Assembly (NCBI GenBank): GCA_964410965.1
Contig: CAYPIY010000002.1
Location: forward strand, 372,001 to 436,000
Source of the DNA: JBBIRG01 sp964410965
GTDB lineage: Bacteria; CLD3; SB21; JBBIRG01
Length of the DNA: 64,000 nucleotides
Reading direction: 5' to 3'
Shown: piece after piece, positions 44,337 to 53,235 of the stretch
Numbering within the stretch: position 1 is the first letter of the stretch
How the letters are laid out: each line of letters begins with the position of its first letter
The notes under the pieces: model-generated
Seen by the model: only the letters and a program-made list of their open reading frames with translations
Told to the model about the DNA's origin: nothing
The model's database searches: none
Position numbers and translations under genes: made by a program

Positions 44337-47300
44337 CTATAGTAATCCTAATTTTTTTAAACGATCATTCAGTGTTGTTCGTTTGATGGCTAGTATTTCC
44401 GCAGCTTTCGATTTGTTTCCGTCCGCGCTTTCGAGAATTCGGGTAAAGTAATCCTTTTCAACGCTGAACAAATACTGTTCCATCTCGGTGATCGAACCGA
44501 ACGGAATACCGTCTTTATCTTGCGGAATCCCTATATTTTCTTTTTTTGATTTGTTTCTGGGAATGAACGATTTCATCTCATCTGGCAGGTCATCGGATAA
44601 CAGTATGCGGTCCTTAGAAAACAAAACCATCCGGTTCATCAGATTATCCAGCTCGCGTATATTGCCCGGCCAGGAATGACCCGTAAGCACCGTCAGTAAA
44701 TCCTGAGAAAGGGTCTCGACATTTTTATTGTGAATTGTATTGTACCTCTGGATGAAGAAATGAATGAGAAGCGGTATATCTTCATGGCGTTCGCGCAATG
44801 GGGGCAAATAAATCCTGAGTACATTCAGACGGTAGAATAAGTCCTCACGGAACCGGTTTTGTTGAACTTCCTGATTCAGGCTGCGGTTTGTCGCGGTTAT
44901 GATGCGGACGTCGATTTTACGGGTCCGGCTGTCTCCGACCCTTCGGATTTCACTTTCCTGAATCACGCGGAGGAGCTTGGACTGAAAATTCAGGGAGGTA
45001 TTCGAAATTTCGTCCAGAAACAGCGTTCCGCCGTCCGCTTCTTCGAATAATCCCTTTTTATCGGTTACCGCCCCTGTAAACGCGCCTTTCTTGTAACCGA
45101 ATAATTCGGTTTCCAGCAGCGATTCCGTCAAAGAACCGCAATCCACCGTGACAAACGGCTTATCTTTTCGCGGGCTGTTAAAATGAATGGCTTTAGCCGC
45201 TAATTCTTTTCCGGTACCGCTTTCACCCTCAATAATCACGGGTGCGCCGCTTGCCGCAGCCATGTCGATCATGCGGAAAACGTCCGCCATCGGTTTGCTT
45301 CTTCCCACAATGTTATGGGTCATGTATTTTTCACGTACCAGATGACGCAAATCAATGTTTTCTTTCTGAAGCGAATCTTTTTCATCCCTAAGGTTTCTGT
45401 ACAGCCTGGCGTTTTCGATCGCGATGGCCGCCAAATGAGCGAATGATTCGAGGAACTGGACGTTTGATTCCGTAAAATAATTTGCGTCGAACTGCTTGTC
45501 CACGTAAACGGCTCCGGCTATCTTATTCCTGATTTTCAGCGGTACGCACATGATCGAACGGATATGATATGCCAAAACACTCTGCCGTTCCCTGAAGCGG
45601 TCGTCGGTTTGGGCGTCAGCGGTTACTACAGGTTTTCCGCTGGTGTACACTTCCCGGACGATGCTGAGGCTGATCTGCGTTACATCTTTCATGTCGGAAG
45701 GCTCAATGTGGCGTGCGGTTTTAACATCGAATGTGTCGCGGTTTTCATCCGGGATCAGGATCAGTCCCCGATCGGCCCCGGAATGCCGGATAGCTTCGTC
45801 CATGATCACTTCAAACAAATCATCGGGTTCGAGGACACTATTGATGGATCGTACGATATCGAACAATACCCCGAAGGATTCCTGCCTGAACTGCAACTCT
45901 TCGCTGAAAAACATTCGGTACTCTTCCCTTATGGTTTTAACAATATGTTTAAAATGATATCCTTCCTTTAATGCAGATCTGGTGAATGATTTTTCTGCTT
46001 CAGCGGTCTGCTCATATGCTTTTAAAAGGACGATACCTGTTTCTCTTCTCGAAACTCCCATATCCTTCTGGATCTGAAAATGCCGGTAATAAATCCCGGA
46101 TTCGTCAAATTCAAAATGACCGGTTTTTTCCATTTGCTTGATCGCCTTTGATGAATAATCCAGCGCTTCAGTCAGATTTCCCGAGTCTCTGGCAAGATCC
46201 GCCATCAGACCGTATAAAAGGACGAGAAGAGAATCAAATCGATTTTTTTGACATATTTTGATAAACGGTTCAAATCGATCCTTCTGTGATAAATCGCTCA
46301 TTCCTGTTTTGTCCGAAAGGGCTTTTTCCCTCAGAAGCCGGATTCCAATCCAGAACGAGTAAACCTTCCATTCCTCATCGCCGTATTCGTCCGTGAAAGG
46401 TTTTGCCTGATAAAAATATTCAGCCGAATCAGTTAAATTTCCGGAATCAAGGAGGATCTCTGCGAATCTCAGTTTCCGTACGGAAAGGTCTTTTTGATTA
46501 TCCAGGTTTTTTGCGGTCAGAATAGCCTTTTGCATGTAACGGACAGATTCCTCATAATTTCCCAGCTGATGATATATTACCGCTTGTTCCGACAGAGACT
46601 TGCCCAGGGTCTGCGTATCATTCAGTTCGGAGCTGATCCGGGCTGATTGTTCCAGGTATTCAAGCGCTTTTTCAAATTTCTTTACAAACCGGTATGAGAT
46701 TCCCATGTACTGGTAGAGTCTCTGTTCGTATTTTCGGTTCCGGAAAGGTTCGGCGGCTTCCCGGGCCTGGCTGTAAAAATCAAGCGCCGTCTTTTCGTCA
46801 TTGTTCAGGTGTGCGAGAAAGCCCAGATTGATCAGGGCGTTGAGTTTTGATTTCTCGTCCCCGTTGCGTGAAGCGGAATCAAGAACCTGCCTGAATACGT
46901 TCATTGCCAGGTCCCATTTGCGGAGGGTGCCGTACACCGTACCGATACTGTTCAGGATTTCAGTATGCGTTTTTGAGTCAGAAGCTGCCGGCAGTTCGGA
47001 TAATGCTCGCTGATAACTTACAAGGGCGTCCTGCCAGCGGGCCCTCTGATAATAAGATTTTCCGAGCATCCTGTGAAGGGATGATGTTTTTTCCCTGAAC
47101 TGATGTTCATCTGCGATCTGAATGGCGGTCCGTAAATGACGCTCCATCTGGTCATATGAAGATATACTTTCCAGGTAATTGCCGAAAAGCGATTCGTATT
47201 CTATCAGGTGCTGCGGATTCCGGTTCTGTTCGGCGCAACGCTTCAGGACATTCAGATAATCAAGCTGTTTTTTCCTGTTTGCCGTCTTATCGCAAAGGCT

Positions 47301-49469
47301 GATAATTTCCGCCAGTAACTCGATATTTTTTTCCGGACCGGTTCCGGCTTTCAGGATTGTATAGGCTGTTTCTAGCTGTTCTAGGGCGCGAAGATACTTT
47401 TTTTCCTCTTTATACCTTTCACCAAGCCTGGTCAGGAAAGGCAAAGCTTCTCCTGTTTTGCCTCCGCCCATCAGATGAAACGAGATTTTCTCTAAAAAAA
47501 GCTCTTGATCGAAGCTCTGGTAATAATCGGCTAGTTTTCGGTGCAAAAGGATCCGTTCCTCGTTCCGGATAGAGCCATAGAGGTGCATACGAAGATAGGA
47601 ATTCTGAACCTGATACGACAGTCCCTTTTCGATTACGAAACCCGATCTGGACAAAAGATTCAATCGTTGCAGAACAGCCGGATCACCGGTTGTTCCGGTG
47701 ATTTCCTGAATCGTCCACGATCCGTCATAGAGGGAAAGATGCCGGAGAAGACGAAGGTCATAATCAGGCAGAAAATCAAGTTTCCGGATCATAAATGACT
47801 GAACCGAATCAGGAAGGGATTCCAGGTCCGGCCGCTGAAAACGATATTGAAAACCGTCAAAGCAAAGATGTTTTTCCAGAAGGCAGAAGCGTACCGTTTC
47901 CCGGATCAGGAACGGATTTCCGTCGGAACGCTTTGAGGCGAAATCAATGAACTCTTCATCATACGGGTACAGAAACAGGAGATGCCTTATAAAACCCGCT
48001 ATGGCCGAACTTCTTATCGGGGAGAGGCCGGGGTCTTCCGTTTTTCCGTGATCCAAATTTGAAAAAGGGCCATCCCTGAGAATGCTATGGATAGCCATAA
48101 AACGGGTATTCGGATGACTTTTCATTCTTGCATAAAAATTCTGAAGAAGTTCCCGTTCCTGGTCCGACAACAAATGCTCCGAATCGATGATCCACATCCA
48201 CAGGGAATGACGACCGGAAATTCTGTACAGATATTCTATTATTTCTTGTTCCGCATCTTCAGACTGAAACAGACGGAGTGGAACAAAATTCCTGCTTTCA
48301 TCGGGATCGGAACACAGAAAATGAATTTGTGAGACCAGCCGTTCCATGTTTTCCAGTGGTTTTGCCGGTATTTGGGCGGATATGCCTGCAGTGATAAAAC
48401 CGCTGGCTTCGGCCCTGATTTTCAATTCATGAAGTAACGCCGTTTTACCTGATGACGGCACGCCCCTGATAAGGATCCGTTCAAGAAGATTGTTTGCAGA
48501 TGCCGAAACAGCGCTGATTCTTTCCGTCTGCCGTATCAGGACTTGATCATGATCAAAATACGATTCGTTGAGAAAAAAAGCCCTGTCGCGCTGAAACGAG
48601 TCCCATCGGTCCCTGATTACATCTGATTTGAACAGATCCCGGAATATTTCTCCGGTGTTCTGGTAGCGGTGTTCCGGATTTTTATTCAGGCACTTCAGAA
48701 CAACCGGTATGATTACCTCGGGGATGAAACCGTAACAGGGGGTGAGTGTATCGATTTTTTTTTCAAGATGGTTCACGACAACCTCTATGAGTTCCTCCGC
48801 GTCAAAAGGATTTACTCCGCTCATCCATTCATAAAGCACAACTCCGAGGGAATACAGGTCGCTCCGTTGATCGAACGGAGCTTTCTTAATGACTTCCGGT
48901 GCGGAGTACTGAATCGTTCCTGAAAGGGCCGCCTGTTCCGCTGAAGGGGTTTGATCCGATGCGCGAAACGCAAGTCCGAAATCGATGATTATTATTTCCG
49001 GGCGGGAATTCCCTGTTTCCTCCGATAGCCCGCGGATCATGATGTTTGAGGGTTTGATATCCCGGTGAACAACGTTCTTCCGGTTCATGTAATCCAGTAT
49101 GAGCAGAAGCTGAAAGAGGAGAGAGAAAAATTCTGTTTCGGATAACGGTAACTTGTCTTTAATTACCTTATCCAGGCTCTGTCCGTCGATCCATTCCATC
49201 GTATAAAACACCGTATTTCCGGATCCGGCAAAAAGATCATACACTTCCGGAACAGAAGGATGCCGAAGTTCGTGAAGCCATAAAAATTCCCTGATTAACT
49301 GATCCGACATTTCCTTTGGGGATGTTTCGCGGGATACGGTTTTCAGGATAACCGTTCCGGAGGTCAGGCGGTCCGTCGCTCTGTACACAACCCCCATTCC
49401 GCCGGTGTCTTTTTGCCCGGTTATAAGAAAGCGCGGATGAATCAACGGATATTCAGGCGATGCAGTCAT
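44337..49469 (-). CDS. Ser/Thr kinase - NTPase - TPR - GAF - sigma-54 activator - Fis HTH fusion
   Basis: A giant signalling protein of about 1710 residues. The Hanks-type kinase covers about 15-285: G-loop GGMGVV (23-28), K43, HRD 135-137, DFG 163-165, APE 190-192, all catalytic residues present. An AAA/STAND-type NTPase follows (Walker A GVPSSGKT, 336-343; Walker B-like WMWIIDSEHLL) with a winged-helix-like segment. TPR repeats span about 670-1110. A GAF domain covers about 1199-1355. The sigma-54 interaction domain has GESGTGKE (1415-1422), GAFTGA (1462-1467) and GTLFLDEI; a Fis-type HTH (NKSKAAEILAIKRTTLNDRL) ends the protein. It would couple kinase and ligand sensing to sigma-54 transcription. 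ATG 49469 is preferred over TTG 49475; the ribosome site is weak. Confidence 0.92.
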   Translation of the reverse strand: MTASPEYPLIHPRFLITGQKDTGGMGVVYRATDRLTSGTVILKTVSRETSPKEMSDQLIREFLWLHELRHPSVPEVYDLFAGSGNTVFYTMEWIDGQSLDKVIKDKLPLSETEFFSLLFQLLLILDYMNRKNVVHRDIKPSNIMIRGLSEETGNSRPEIIIIDFGLAFRASDQTPSAEQAALSGTIQYSAPEVIKKAPFDQRSDLYSLGVVLYEWMSGVNPFDAEELIEVVVNHLEKKIDTLTPCYGFIPEVIIPVVLKCLNKNPEHRYQNTGEIFRDLFKSDVIRDRWDSFQRDRAFFLNESYFDHDQVLIRQTERISAVSASANNLLERILIRGVPSSGKTALLHELKIRAEASGFITAGISAQIPAKPLENMERLVSQIHFLCSDPDESRNFVPLRLFQSEDAEQEIIEYLYRISGRHSLWMWIIDSEHLLSDQERELLQNFYARMKSHPNTRFMAIHSILRDGPFSNLDHGKTEDPGLSPIRSSAIAGFIRHLLFLYPYDEEFIDFASKRSDGNPFLIRETVRFCLLEKHLCFDGFQYRFQRPDLESLPDSVQSFMIRKLDFLPDYDLRLLRHLSLYDGSWTIQEITGTTGDPAVLQRLNLLSRSGFVIEKGLSYQVQNSYLRMHLYGSIRNEERILLHRKLADYYQSFDQELFLEKISFHLMGGGKTGEALPFLTRLGERYKEEKKYLRALEQLETAYTILKAGTGPEKNIELLAEIISLCDKTANRKKQLDYLNVLKRCAEQNRNPQHLIEYESLFGNYLESISSYDQMERHLRTAIQIADEHQFREKTSSLHRMLGKSYYQRARWQDALVSYQRALSELPAASDSKTHTEILNSIGTVYGTLRKWDLAMNVFRQVLDSASRNGDEKSKLNALINLGFLAHLNNDEKTALDFYSQAREAAEPFRNRKYEQRLYQYMGISYRFVKKFEKALEYLEQSARISSELNDTQTLGKSLSEQAVIYHQLGNYEESVRYMQKAILTAKNLDNQKDLSVRKLRFAEILLDSGNLTDSAEYFYQAKPFTDEYGDEEWKVYSFWIGIRLLREKALSDKTGMSDLSQKDRFEPFIKICQKNRFDSLLVLLYGLMADLARDSGNLTEALDYSSKAIKQMEKTGHFEFDESGIYYRHFQIQKDMGVSRRETGIVLLKAYEQTAEAEKSFTRSALKEGYHFKHIVKTIREEYRMFFSEELQFRQESFGVLFDIVRSINSVLEPDDLFEVIMDEAIRHSGADRGLILIPDENRDTFDVKTARHIEPSDMKDVTQISLSIVREVYTSGKPVVTADAQTDDRFRERQSVLAYHIRSIMCVPLKIRNKIAGAVYVDKQFDANYFTESNVQFLESFAHLAAIAIENARLYRNLRDEKDSLQKENIDLRHLVREKYMTHNIVGRSKPMADVFRMIDMAAASGAPVIIEGESGTGKELAAKAIHFNSPRKDKPFVTVDCGSLTESLLETELFGYKKGAFTGAVTDKKGLFEEADGGTLFLDEISNTSLNFQSKLLRVIQESEIRRVGDSRTRKIDVRIITATNRSLNQEVQQNRFREDLFYRLNVLRIYLPPLRERHEDIPLLIHFFIQRYNTIHNKNVETLSQDLLTVLTGHSWPGNIRELDNLMNRMVLFSKDRILLSDDLPDEMKSFIPRNKSKKENIGIPQDKDGIPFGSITEMEQYLFSVEKDYFTRILESADGNKSKAAEILAIKRTTLNDRLKKLGLL

Positions 49470-49481
49470 AATCAAAGAGCT

Positions 49482-50465
49482 TTAATCTTTTTTTGGAGCG
49501 GTTTCAAATTCCCTGAATGTGATTTCCATTTCTTCCTTATTCTCAAGTTTCGTGTTGGCGATTTCCGTGATTTCCGCTCCGATGAGGAGAATGATGGACG
49601 CAAGGTAAATGCAGAAAATGATAATGATAATGCCAGCTACCGAACCGTAAAACACGTCGTATTTTCCGAAGTTTTTAACATAATAGGCGAATCCGCCGAT
49701 TGTAAGTTCCGTCAGTATGCCGGCGACAGCGGCTCCCAGCCAGGCGGCGCGTGAATAGATTTTTGTTTTCGGCAGGATTTTATAAATCAGGTAAAAAATG
49801 AAGATCGTAATCACGTACGGCATTACCGACGTCACGAACGCCCACAGGTCTGGCAGATCGGCGAAATCGATTCCAAAGACAAGGGCGCCGCTTTTTTTCA
49901 GCGATTGCAGGATCATGTTGATCACGTTCGACGTCAGGAACAGCGAACCGATGATCAGTACCATGCTCATCTCGACGAGACGGCTGATGAAATAATTGCG
50001 CCCCTTGACGGAAAAGATCGTCGTCATGGCGTCCTCGATGGCCGCGAACGCGCCGCTGCTCGTCCACAGCAGCGACCCGATGCTGATCAGCGTCACCCAG
50101 CCTTTATTATTGAGCATCGTCTTGACGTTCTCGATCAGATGGCTCTGCTGAAGCAGCTGCAATATGAACTCGCGCGATCCCTCCGGCACCCGGTCGATCA
50201 GGTTTTCCAGGATGAATTTTTCCGCTTCTTCAGGCGACTGGACAAACGCGCCGAGTATTGAAATTACAATGAATAATATCGGAATGATGGAAAGCAGGAA
50301 AAAAAACGCTATTGCCGCGGCATTCGTCGTGAGTTTATGACGGTCAAATATACGGCCCTGAACAGTCATGATATAATAATAAACCCGTGTTTGTGTGATC
50401 CAGTCTAACAGTTTCATAATGAGACTGACAAGAAATTTGATTCCTGTTGAAATTTTTTTTAACAT
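49482..50465 (-). CDS. YihY/BrkB-family inner-membrane protein
   Basis: A 327-residue integral membrane protein with about six helices (FFLLSIIPILFIVISILGAFV, TLISIGSLLWTSSGAFAAIE, LVEMSMVLIIGSLFLTSNV, FVTSVMPYVITIFIFYLIY, AAWLGAAVAGILTELTIG, GIIIIIFCIYLASIILLIGAE). The LWTSSGAFAAIEDAM and FYGSVAG motifs mark the YihY/BrkB family, once called ribonuclease BN by mistake; function is unknown. It is the first gene of a three-gene minus-strand operon, 12 bases before the kinase/sigma-54 ATG. The first 75 residues include a charged N-terminus. Confidence 0.9.
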   Translation of the reverse strand: MLKKISTGIKFLVSLIMKLLDWITQTRVYYYIMTVQGRIFDRHKLTTNAAAIAFFFLLSIIPILFIVISILGAFVQSPEEAEKFILENLIDRVPEGSREFILQLLQQSHLIENVKTMLNNKGWVTLISIGSLLWTSSGAFAAIEDAMTTIFSVKGRNYFISRLVEMSMVLIIGSLFLTSNVINMILQSLKKSGALVFGIDFADLPDLWAFVTSVMPYVITIFIFYLIYKILPKTKIYSRAAWLGAAVAGILTELTIGGFAYYVKNFGKYDVFYGSVAGIIIIIFCIYLASIILLIGAEITEIANTKLENKEEMEITFREFETAPKKD

Positions 50466-50518
50466 AGTAAAATACCGGACTTTAAATGAAGTATTTCATA
50501 ACCGTTACCTGATGAAAC

Positions 50519-50547
50519 ATGTTAATCAATAAATTTCATAATAACAA
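50519..50547 (-). promoter_or_regulatory. sigma-70 type promoter of the YihY-kinase-AAA operon
   Basis: On the minus strand, TTGTTA (50547-50542) and TAACAT (50524-50519) are 17 bases apart, about 55 bases before the YihY start codon. Three ATGAAA/TTTCAT elements (50494, 50512, 50534) overlap the region in alternating orientation. Confidence 0.45.
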
Positions 50548-50555
50548 TAAAAAAA

Positions 50556-50572
50556 TGACGGAAATTTCGTCA
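50556..50572. promoter_or_regulatory. near-palindrome between divergent promoters, candidate activator site
   Basis: TGACGGAAATTTCGTCA has perfect 5-base arms (TGACG/CGTCA) around a nearly symmetric centre. It lies between the minus-strand promoter and the sigma-54 type element, about 100 bases upstream of the expected lipoprotein transcription start. That is a usual distance for an enhancer-binding protein. A further CGTCA half-site follows at 50585-50589. Binding by the adjacent Fis-type HTH is inference. Confidence 0.45.
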
Positions 50573-50641
50573 CGATGTTAAGTCCGTCAAATATTAAGGA
50601 ATGATATCATTATAAAATAAACATTTACGAATAATATTGTT

Positions 50642-50657
50642 TGGTATTAATATTGCA
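50642..50657 (+). promoter_or_regulatory. sigma-54 (-24/-12) type promoter of the lipoprotein gene
   Basis: TGGTATTAATATTGCA matches the sigma-54 pattern TGGnAn-N5-TTGCA with the exact GG-to-GC spacing. Transcription would begin near 50667, just before the GGAGGTG ribosome site (50671-50677). It faces away from a gene that encodes a GAFTGA-bearing sigma-54 activator. Confidence 0.6.
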
Positions 50658-50681
50658 GTATATTTGATTTGGAGGTGCGTT

Positions 50682-51620
50682 ATGAAAAACAAAAAGAATC
50701 AAAAGAGCAGCCTGGTAATTTTCCGGGCTTTGATAGCATTCAGTACTGTTATTGTCTTTGGGTGTTCGCTTGGAGACGAGGATTTCAGCGATATTCAGAC
50801 GATAGAAAAAATAATCAGAAATGATCAGGAGCAGGTATTCGGCGTGGAACTCGCTAATGATGAGGATGCGCTATCGGGCGACTCTCTGGATGCAGCCGCC
50901 AGGACGGTTTCATTGGGTTCCATGAAGGTACGGACGGATATTTTTGCAGGCCTGGAACAAGGTTTGTTTTTCGGAAGGGTTGTTGTAAAATCGGCAAGAA
51001 AAATTGTTGTCAGTAAAATCAATGATTCACTTGCCTCTGCTGAGGTCAGTTATACTCTTTCGGGTTATCTGAAAATTATCCGGTCGCAGTGGTCCAGATC
51101 GAAACCTTTTGAACATCAAATCAAACGGTATATGACATTTATTAAAACAAGAAATCCGGAAACCGGCGAACCTTGGCATCGCGTCAGTGTGACGGCGGCA
51201 TACGGCGTTTCCGAAAACGCGGGGATGGTTATCGATTCGGTGCGGATCATGACAGCCCATGATTCCGTAATAGCAGAAAGCCCGTTTGGCCTGATCATGC
51301 TTCAAAACCGTCCGTTGACTCTGCATAGAGGAGATTTGATCTGGATCGATATCAAAGCGCGCACCTTACTCAATCCCGCAGACTCTCTTGCAGGACTGGT
51401 TATCAGCGGCCAGAATAAATATCGGAAAGATTACAGGGAACGTAAACCGATGTTTTACAGCCATTCGGACCGGTATGTCAGGCTGATCGGAATCGGGGCC
51501 GGGCAGCGACTTGGATACAACCAGCTGATGATCGATTTTTATGACCGGAACACACTCAGGAAAATCGAAGAGCCGTACAGGTCAATGGTTCTTTCGATTC
51601 CATACAAGGTAATTCCTTAA
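50682..51620 (+). CDS. putative lipoprotein, divergent to the kinase/sigma-54 operon
   Basis: A 312-residue exported protein of unknown function. The signal segment (ALIAFSTVIVFGC) ends in a lipobox-like VFGC. The mature part is mostly beta and charged (GFFGRVVVKSARKIVV-like strands), with SLGSMKVRTDIFAGL and later VTAAYGVSENAGMVIDSVRI. I recognise no family. The ATG at 50682 follows GGAGGTG by 4 bases and is preferred over the in-frame upstream start at 50637. Its promoter region contains a sigma-54 type element, so it is the best local candidate target of the neighbouring activator. Confidence 0.75.
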   Translation: MKNKKNQKSSLVIFRALIAFSTVIVFGCSLGDEDFSDIQTIEKIIRNDQEQVFGVELANDEDALSGDSLDAAARTVSLGSMKVRTDIFAGLEQGLFFGRVVVKSARKIVVSKINDSLASAEVSYTLSGYLKIIRSQWSRSKPFEHQIKRYMTFIKTRNPETGEPWHRVSVTAAYGVSENAGMVIDSVRIMTAHDSVIAESPFGLIMLQNRPLTLHRGDLIWIDIKARTLLNPADSLAGLVISGQNKYRKDYRERKPMFYSHSDRYVRLIGIGAGQRLGYNQLMIDFYDRNTLRKIEEPYRSMVLSIPYKVIP

Positions 51621-51721
51621 ATCTCTGTGCAGCCACGCGTGTACAGAAAGAATCAGTCTATATCTGCACGGATTTTGTTATCATCTGGTGAATTATAACC
51701 GGGACAGGTTAATGAAGGCGC

Positions 51722-52030
51722 TTAACGGGTTTCCTGCACATATATCAGCTGCAGTTCGCGAATGGCTGAATCCAGCATGTTTTGCTCATGGACGGACAGG
51801 TTGTTTTTGGTTTTCACCTGCAGCATAATCAGCGTATCAATGGTTGCGCGCGCGGCGTCCTTGTTTTTTTCTGTTTTATTTGTTTCCGGGTTTGGGCTTT
51901 TGCCCAGCTGTACCATAGCCGTCATTTGGAACATCAGGACGACATTCATGAAAAGCATTTCATTTTTCTGTTCCGGAGTCATCTGCTCAAGCATTTCCCT
52001 GATTTGTTTTTCACTGATTTTCTGATCCAT
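51722..52030 (-). CDS. DUF1844 family protein
   Basis: A 102-residue protein. The pattern FMNVVLMFQMTAMVQLGKSPNPETNKTEKN, AARATIDTLIMLQVKTKNNLSVHEQNMLDSAIRELQL (shown in parts: IDTLIMLQVKTKNNLS, LDSAIRELQLIYV) is the DUF1844 signature. Members are small, probably cytoplasmic or membrane-associated, and of unknown function. It is predicted helical without a signal peptide. The plus-strand lipoprotein gene ends 101 bases away, convergent to it; no clear terminator lies between. Confidence 0.88.
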   Translation of the reverse strand: MDQKISEKQIREMLEQMTPEQKNEMLFMNVVLMFQMTAMVQLGKSPNPETNKTEKNKDAARATIDTLIMLQVKTKNNLSVHEQNMLDSAIRELQLIYVQETR

Positions 52031-52158
52031 AACCGCCAGGTCCTTTCAGTTGTTTAATTATCCGAAATTTGAAATGAAACGCGCTTTTTTTCGTTTTTTG
52101 TACGGATGATAAGTATTTTTCACGACTTTTTCAAACCTGAAACAGGAAATCAAAAAAA

Positions 52159-53067
52159 ATGAAGATAGCAATTCTTGGCGCGGGCGGATTTATCGGAAAA
52201 GCCATAACGGGAAATCTGGAGGAAAAACATGATATCATAGTTTTTACCAGGCGTAAGGAAAAACAGATATCAGGCACTAAGATCCATCATTGTGTTTATT
52301 CAGGCCTGGAGGAGCTGACTGAATTGCTTCGTCAAACTCCGTTTGAAGCCCTTATAAATCTTGCGGGGGAACCGATTGCCGGCAGGAGATGGACCAGCCG
52401 TCAAAAAGAAATAATCAGAAACAGCCGGGTAGAGACTACCCGGGCCGTAGTGGATGCGGTCCGTGGAAAAAGCGGGAAACCGGATGTGATGATCAGCGCT
52501 TCCGCTGTCGGCTACTACGGAAACACCGGCAACCGTCTTGTGAATGAATCAGCCCCGCCTTCAGATGATTTTCTTGGCCAGGTATGCAAAGATTGGGAAT
52601 GGGAAGCCCGGAACGCCGAAACAGCAGTAATTCGCGTTGTTTGCCTGCGTTTAGGGGTTGTGCTGGGCCCGGGCGGCGGTGCGCTTACGAAAATACTGCC
52701 GATCTTCCGCTGGTATGCCGGAGGTCCTGTCGGTTCCGGTCGTCAGTGGATGTCTTGGATTCACATTCGCGATGTCGTTCGGATTGTTGAATTTGCGATT
52801 TCATTTCAGGGGCTACGGGGGCCGGTAAACGCCGTTTCTCCCGAACCGGTTACCATGAAAGAGTTCACCGGAATGCTTGGAAAAATCATGCACCGTCCGT
52901 CCTTTATCAGAATTCCGGACTGGGTGCTTAAATCAGTCTATGGCGAAAGCGCGTCCCTTTTGACGGCCAGTCAAAAGGTGAAACCTCAAAAATTAACAGA
53001 TTTTCATTTTTCATTCAGTTTCCCGTCGATGGAAAATACACTGAGCGACATAATCGGAAATAAATGA
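52159..53067 (+). CDS. TIGR01777-family NAD-dependent epimerase-like protein (YfcH)
   Basis: A 302-residue SDR-fold protein. It has the nucleotide-binding start AILGAGGFIGKAITGNL, INLAGEPIAGRRWTSRQKEII, SASAVGYYGNTG (with the catalytic-like YYG) and CLRLGVVLGPGGGALTKIL. The C-terminal part (LTASQKVKPQKLTDFHFSF) carries the DUF1731-type tail. The family is widespread but its substrate is unknown; links to cell division or sugar metabolism have been suggested. It is divergent from the DUF1844 gene. Confidence 0.9.
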   Translation: MKIAILGAGGFIGKAITGNLEEKHDIIVFTRRKEKQISGTKIHHCVYSGLEELTELLRQTPFEALINLAGEPIAGRRWTSRQKEIIRNSRVETTRAVVDAVRGKSGKPDVMISASAVGYYGNTGNRLVNESAPPSDDFLGQVCKDWEWEARNAETAVIRVVCLRLGVVLGPGGGALTKILPIFRWYAGGPVGSGRQWMSWIHIRDVVRIVEFAISFQGLRGPVNAVSPEPVTMKEFTGMLGKIMHRPSFIRIPDWVLKSVYGESASLLTASQKVKPQKLTDFHFSFSFPSMENTLSDIIGNK

Positions 53068-53121
53068 TTATTTCCGCATAATCCGGTTCCGCAAATTCCG
53101 CAAATTCTTAGCAAAAAATAC

Positions 53122-53150
53122 TTGCTATAATAATATTTTTATCTTATACT
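53122..53150 (+). promoter_or_regulatory. sigma-70 type promoter of the LppM-like gene
   Basis: TTGCTA (53122-53127) and TATACT (53145-53150) are separated by 17 bases. The ATG is at 53236, giving a leader of about 80 bases that includes a small CCGG-bounded hairpin-like segment and the GGAG ribosome site at 53223. Confidence 0.55.
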
Positions 53151-53235
53151 TGCCTTAGTTTTCTTGTTGCCGGGCCTGTTCCGGTATTTGTGTTCATAAC
53201 TAACTTATTTTTTTACCAGCACGGAGAAGTAAAAA

